The notes under the pieces are model-generated. The model saw only the letters and a list, made by a program, of their open reading frames with translations. It did no database searches and was not told the origin of the DNA. Shown here one piece after another: positions 60,117-64,000 of a stretch of 64,000 bases of DNA (positions within the stretch are counted from its first letter, which is position 1; every line of letters starts with the position of its first letter). The DNA is from Oscheius tipulae (taxonomy: Eukaryota > Nematoda > Chromadorea > Rhabditida > Rhabditidae), in the NCBI GenBank assembly GCA_037178975.1, contig JASJZH010000006.1, forward strand, positions 2,418,001 to 2,482,000. The letters run 5' to 3'. The translations under genes were made by a program, and so were the position numbers.

Positions 60117-61342
60117 TTAGTAGCACCCGCTTGCTCCGTATCCACTGACATCTTTGCCGAAATAATGTAAATGGTCATCGATGGATGTCGTGATCAAGAG
60201 ACCGTCAGAACAGTTGGAGTCTTCGTCTTCTTTGCACACAGTGACGTCACTTGGTCCCATTTTCTCCTTATAGAAAGCTTCAAAATCGTGATGATAGTAT
60301 CCCTCGAAGTCCTCGTTCGGAACGTGAACAACCTGGAGGAGCTCGTTAGAATGGGATTAAATGGTCTTGCCATATCTCTCCAGTGAGACACACGGAAACT
60401 GTAGTCCAATTGGGTATCATGAGCATGAGCGTAGGTCTTGTCTCCAGTACGAGGCTGTCCAAAAGTGACAAGTTTAACCTGAGAAGCGGGGGTAATTCCA
60501 GCAGCAACAATGTAGGAAGCACTCAATGACGCTAGAGCTCCTCCGAGAGAGTGACCAGTAACCCAGACTTCGTAGTTAGGATGGGCGTTTCTCAAGTTCA
60601 GAAAGTCGTCCTTCATTCCATTCGTCCAAAGGGTATTGAAGGCGTCTCCGAAGTATTTTGACACTTTGCCTTAAACCCGAGTTTTATTGAACTCTTTCGA
60701 CAAACCTCCAGCGACCCAGGCCATCTGAGATCCAAAGACACTTTTATCGGCCTCCATGACCAGTTGCAAAAAGCCTTGCGTTCCTCTGAAAGTCGGAAAT
60801 GTTTTAATATGCATTGGTTTGTTAGACTTTTAATGCGATTATCGATCAAAGCTTATCAAAATGTGTGTCTTTTAGTGATATTAGGGCTTTAGATAATAGA
60901 AAAAAGAAGTTCGGCGAGTCATTTGCGAGTGTCACAGCTTTAACGCACTGTTCTAGGTACATTACTGTTTTGAATATACCGAATTGAGGATTGATACTCC
61001 GTCACATGTGCCTTGAACGACTGAGCAGAATGCCACACTTACCTGAAACTAAGGACAATAGCATTCTTGGAAGGAATAATTCCAGTGTATCCAGAGCACA
61101 TGTCATTGTTGAAGAGATCACACTTTTGGAAGACTTGTCTTTTCAACTGAAACCATGTGTAAAACCATCATTTTCAACAATTTTCTTACCTGGCCATCAC
61201 CAAAGATCCTGTTCAAGCATGCTCCTGGATTGCTACTGTAGGCAGCAGCGGCTATAGGGAAAATACTATTTCTGGTGAATCCGTCATCGTATGTGGCTGC
61301 GAATGCAACAGGGGCAAGAGCCAAAAGCAGAACAGAGAGCAT
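60117..61342 (-). CDS. Secreted class 3 lipase
   Basis: A minus-strand gene of five exons, start 61342, stop 60119-60117, about 300 residues. The signal peptide is MLSVLLLALAPVAFAA. The alpha/beta-hydrolase core shows the nucleophile elbow GHSLGGALASLSASYIV (catalytic Ser), KLVTFGQPRTGDKTYA, and a C-terminal FRVVHVPNEDFEGYYHHDFE with the catalytic-His region. The Asp should lie between the last two. Many Cys residues in the N-terminal and C-terminal parts (KCDLFNNDMC; CKEDEDSNC) fit a secreted enzyme. Nematode genomes hold many lipase_3 paralogues of this kind. A 59-nt intron between FR and VVH must be removed to keep the frame; read through, the protein would diverge after SHWRDM. Its 3' end nearly overlaps that of TFIIF-beta. 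Confidence 0.88.
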
Positions 61343-61741
61343 GGTCTGGACTGATAGGAAAAGCCGTCTTCGGAGCCCTTTATCAAGGCTGGCCTTACGG
61401 CACGTCAAATCTTCAGATAAAGGGATGATTCACGAGAAAAGGCCGCTTAAGCGAACCGACCTGAAAAAGGAACAAGCTGAACGAAGCCAAGATAAGAAAT
61501 CAGAGATTCCTTTGATAAATCACGTGCAGATTTTAGGTGACGTGACAGTAAAGTGATATCTTAGTGAATCACTTGTGGTGAGTTTAACTACAGTTCCTAT
61601 CACACATCTTGGAAAAATTTATTGGTGAATAGCTGGATCTTACGACGACTTTTGAGCTCATTGAAGACTTTAGACGCTTTACCACTGCATATTAATGTAA
61701 TGTTTAATGCAAGCAATGTTGACAGGTTCTCAAAATGCTTA

Positions 61742-62983
61742 TTAGAAAATACCGAAAGGGATGAGGAATACATACATAACGCAATAGACACAGAACACAG
61801 AGCGCCGGATAAGATGCAGTTGCTCCTGGAGACTCGCGTTTTCTTGAACTTTTTTGGTTTCAGCTTGCTGAACAGCAGTGGGTTGTTCGAGAGGAATGGC
61901 AACAAGCTGATCCGATGTTCCCATTGCTGGGGACGTATCTAAAACAAAACTGACATTTTTAGACACAAGTTCTTACTTTCTTCCAATGGGATGAGAATTT
62001 CTTGATCGTTTTCGGAAGATTCTTCCTGTCCATTTGAAGATTGAATAGTAGCCAAAGGGGAATGGTAATTACTGCTCTCATCAGCTTGTTGTTCTTCATT
62101 AAATAAACTGAAAACATTAGGCTGCAGTATCATCGGCGAGAATAGAGTCACCATCTGTTTTTCGACAAAGATTTTAGTTCAATTTGCATAACAGAGCAGC
62201 ACACGCGGTCACTTACGATTGTGGGTCGAACGACAATCCTTGAGCATCAAACAGACGAGTCTTGCGGAGAGATTCAGGTACAAAGCTGATCTAAAAAAAT
62301 AACCGTAGAAACTAGTTGTTAAAAATACCTGGAAAGGCAGAATCACGTCCTTTGGAACCACGTATCCAACGTAATTCAGAGCGACGTGTAGGATAAAAGA
62401 GAATGCTGTCATGGTAAGGTTGAAGCCGTACAACAGAACTGTAATCTGTTATAAGGTAACCTATCATCGTACCAATTCTGGGAACACCACCACTTCCCGG
62501 CGGTAAGTCTCGAATGAAATCCCAACCGAAGATTCCTTGTAGCAGCACATTCGCAGTGAGCAGGCAAATGGCCGTATCCCAGGTGTCTACCCAGAAAGTG
62601 AGAAGGTTGAACAGGCAGGAGACGATCTGAAATTTTGAGCCATTTTCAGTTCATAGTTCTCTCTTTGCAGGGTTCTGGGTAGGTAGCATCTCAAGACAAT
62701 AAATAATTGAAATTCAGAGTGTAATTGGAGCTAGGAGACACGTTGGCGGAGTGAGAAAGTGATGCGAAACACTAACAGTTGGAATTGTAATAATGATGAT
62801 TAGGTAGGGAGCATGTCGCTTGATGCGCACACCAAATTCCAACAGAGACCAATAATACTCAGGCTGAAAAAGTGTGGTACACAGCCAAAAACTGTTACTT
62901 TACCGGTCCTTCGGGAAACTCATCTTTACAGCCAACAGGTCCCCAGTAGCAGTGGCGTCTCCACGTGTCGAAGACCTCCCAAC
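61742..62983 (-). CDS. Cys-loop ligand-gated ion channel subunit, C-terminal half
   Basis: The 3' part of a minus-strand gene, from an exon starting at 62983 (after ATTATGCAG) to the stop at 61744-61742. The end of the extracellular domain ([38 protein letters not shown]) leads into TM1 ([20 protein letters not shown]) and TM2 ([20 protein letters not shown]). The TM2-3 linker [13 protein letters not shown] precedes TM3 ([20 protein letters not shown]). A variable cytoplasmic loop and a terminal TM4 ([17 protein letters not shown]) follow. This is a nematode LGC/ACR-like subunit; ion selectivity and ligand are not predictable with confidence. The ligand-binding N-terminal two thirds are not seen between 62983 and 64000, so the gene either continues beyond the right edge through a long intron or is truncated. 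Confidence 0.8.
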
Positions 62984-63101
62984 CTGCATAATGAAAATGT
63001 CAAGATGATCTAATAACAGTTCCATTGTCGTCACTGGGCGTGGCTGCAGCCCACGTCTTCCCTCCCGGGCGGCGCATTCGCAGCGCAAAGCCTCAACCTG
63101 G

Positions 63102-63468
63102 ATGCGGCAGTTGAAGATCATCAACATTTTTGTCTTACTCTGTTGGCTCTATACCGTGAGGTCTTTGCCTCCACCTCTCCAATTTTGGCAGTCTTCTGGG
63201 ACTGATTCCTATCCTGGGTAACTCAGGCAGAAAGCCTAAATAACTTAACACCTAGGCTCAGTTCTCATAGAGTGAAGAAATGGTACAACTGGGTTGACAC
63301 GCAGGTTCCGGATGTTTCCAAAAAGTGGTAAGTCATTGTACATTACCAGCTATACTCAAAGAAAAGATTAGCGGTTTGACGCATCAATAGTCTAATCCTT
63401 TTGTTCTTACTATTAGTGTAGAGAGCATCGGATGCCCATATCATCTTTTTCCTATAAACTTTAAGTGA
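63102..63468 (+). CDS. Putative short secreted peptide precursor
   Basis: A tentative three-exon gene: ATG at 63102, exon 1 ending at a GTAACTC donor, exon 2 from about 63256 to 63332, exon 3 from about 63418 to the stop at 63466-63468, about 78 residues. It begins with a strong signal peptide (MRQLKIINIFVLLCWLYTVR). The remainder contains two dibasic sites bracketing WYNWVDTQVPDVS (HRVKK before, KK after). It ends CVESIGC with a short tail, a potential disulfide loop. Phases at both introns agree. Such a layout suits a neuropeptide or peptide-hormone precursor, but there is no homologue I recognise. It is transcribed against the channel gene, either nested in its intron or just upstream. Confidence 0.4.
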
Positions 63469-63599
63469 TTCTATTAGATGTCATCTAACCACAGGGAAGA
63501 AAGTTTGAATATTAACCAGATTGAACTGACATACAAAGTAGAACTCTCGATTACAGGCAATGATCGTATTGCAATGTTTTTGTTCACGAGCATTGATGG

Positions 63600-63790
63600 G
63601 ACGGATATCTGCATCCGCATGCGCATTTGCGGATATCCGCACATTTTTGGGGATACTGACACATCATAGGGTTTTTTCTTTCAAAAAATGGCTTGAAATA
63701 TAAGCATCCGCATCTGCGAATATCCGCGTTTTTTTGCGGATAGTAATCCATTCGCATCTGCATCCGCATGCGCACCGTGACATTGCTATC
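63600..63790. repeat. Degenerate GCATCY hexanucleotide repeat patch with a palindrome
   Basis: The stretch carries many copies of GCATCC, GCATCT and GCGGAT in both orientations (for example CATCTGCATCCGCATGCGCA) and a perfect 12-bp palindrome GCGGATATCCGC at 63629-63640. It is compositionally unlike the AT-rich surroundings. It looks like a diverged simple or minisatellite repeat and is probably dispersed elsewhere in the genome. Confidence 0.6.
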
Positions 63791-64000
63791 CCCATCCCCG
63801 TCCACGAGAAGATGAAAACATAGTTCTACGATCTTTGCGAGCCAAACATGGATCGGTTTCCACGACGAACGTAAACTAAAGAACGGCGTTTCATTCCGAT
63901 ATAGTTTCGTATTTAATTATTAACACTGGACTTAGCATCCCATGTTCCTACAGTGTACTGTAGTGGATATAGAAAGACGCGTTTCAAAACTTGCACTATA

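Noticed and set aside
62900-63127. Minus-strand frame with IFNCRIQVEALRC that might be an upstream channel exon
   Set aside because: It lacks the Cys-loop pattern expected at that place, and the same bases read better on the plus strand as a signal peptide.
1-64000. CRISPR arrays, prokaryotic operons or integrated phage
   Set aside because: No regularly spaced direct repeats; the sequence is intron-rich eukaryotic DNA.

Overview
Eukaryotic genomic DNA, almost certainly from a nematode. The evidence is: (i) two tandem SRX-type seven-transmembrane chemoreceptor genes, a nematode-restricted family; (ii) a soluble guanylate cyclase of the nematode gcy-32/34/35/36/37 type; (iii) an F-box protein with a nematode-type F-box-associated region; (iv) many introns of only 33-50 nt with GT..AG ends; (v) several start codons sitting 0-6 nt after a TTTCAG-like acceptor, as expected for spliced-leader trans-splicing. 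The species cannot be fixed from the sequence. Almost every gene is split into 3-20 short exons, so all multi-exon CDS entries run from start codon to stop codon and include introns. I built the exon models by hand from splice signals, phase agreement and protein similarity.

Layout. 1-10 kb: tail of a Ly6-like GPI-type protein, a small secreted acidic protein with one EGSG motif, two minus-strand SRX receptors (the second apparently damaged), and a secreted protein with eight EGSG motifs that looks like a chondroitin proteoglycan core. 10-14.5 kb: one small membrane protein, otherwise nothing convincing. 14.5-26 kb: one large plus-strand gene for a RIN-type Rab5 exchange factor (SH2, VPS9, RA domains). 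26-34 kb: a small secreted protein, an SLC23 nucleobase/ascorbate permease, and a PC2/EGL-3 proprotein convertase. 34-42 kb: two small genes and a minus-strand gene resembling NCOA4/ARA70. 42-50 kb: an M17 leucyl aminopeptidase, a possible 82-aa gene, and a secreted MAM-domain protein whose neighbouring introns each carry an antisense, intron-containing tRNA-Tyr gene. 50-57 kb: the guanylate cyclase, the F-box gene and a second MAM-domain gene. 57.8-60 kb: a likely operon of a MEA1-like gene and TFIIF-beta. 60-64 kb: a secreted class 3 lipase, the C-terminal half of a Cys-loop ligand-gated channel, a tiny secreted peptide gene on the opposite strand, and a simple-repeat patch.

The genes do not form one pathway. 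Several are neuronal or secretory (PC2 convertase, atypical guanylate cyclase, ligand-gated channel, chemoreceptors, possible peptide precursor). The observations most worth following are the NCOA4-like gene, the two tRNA-Tyr genes in adjacent introns, the eight-repeat EGSG proteoglycan, the damaged SRX copy, the putative peptide gene overlapping the channel locus, and the MEA1-TFIIF operon.
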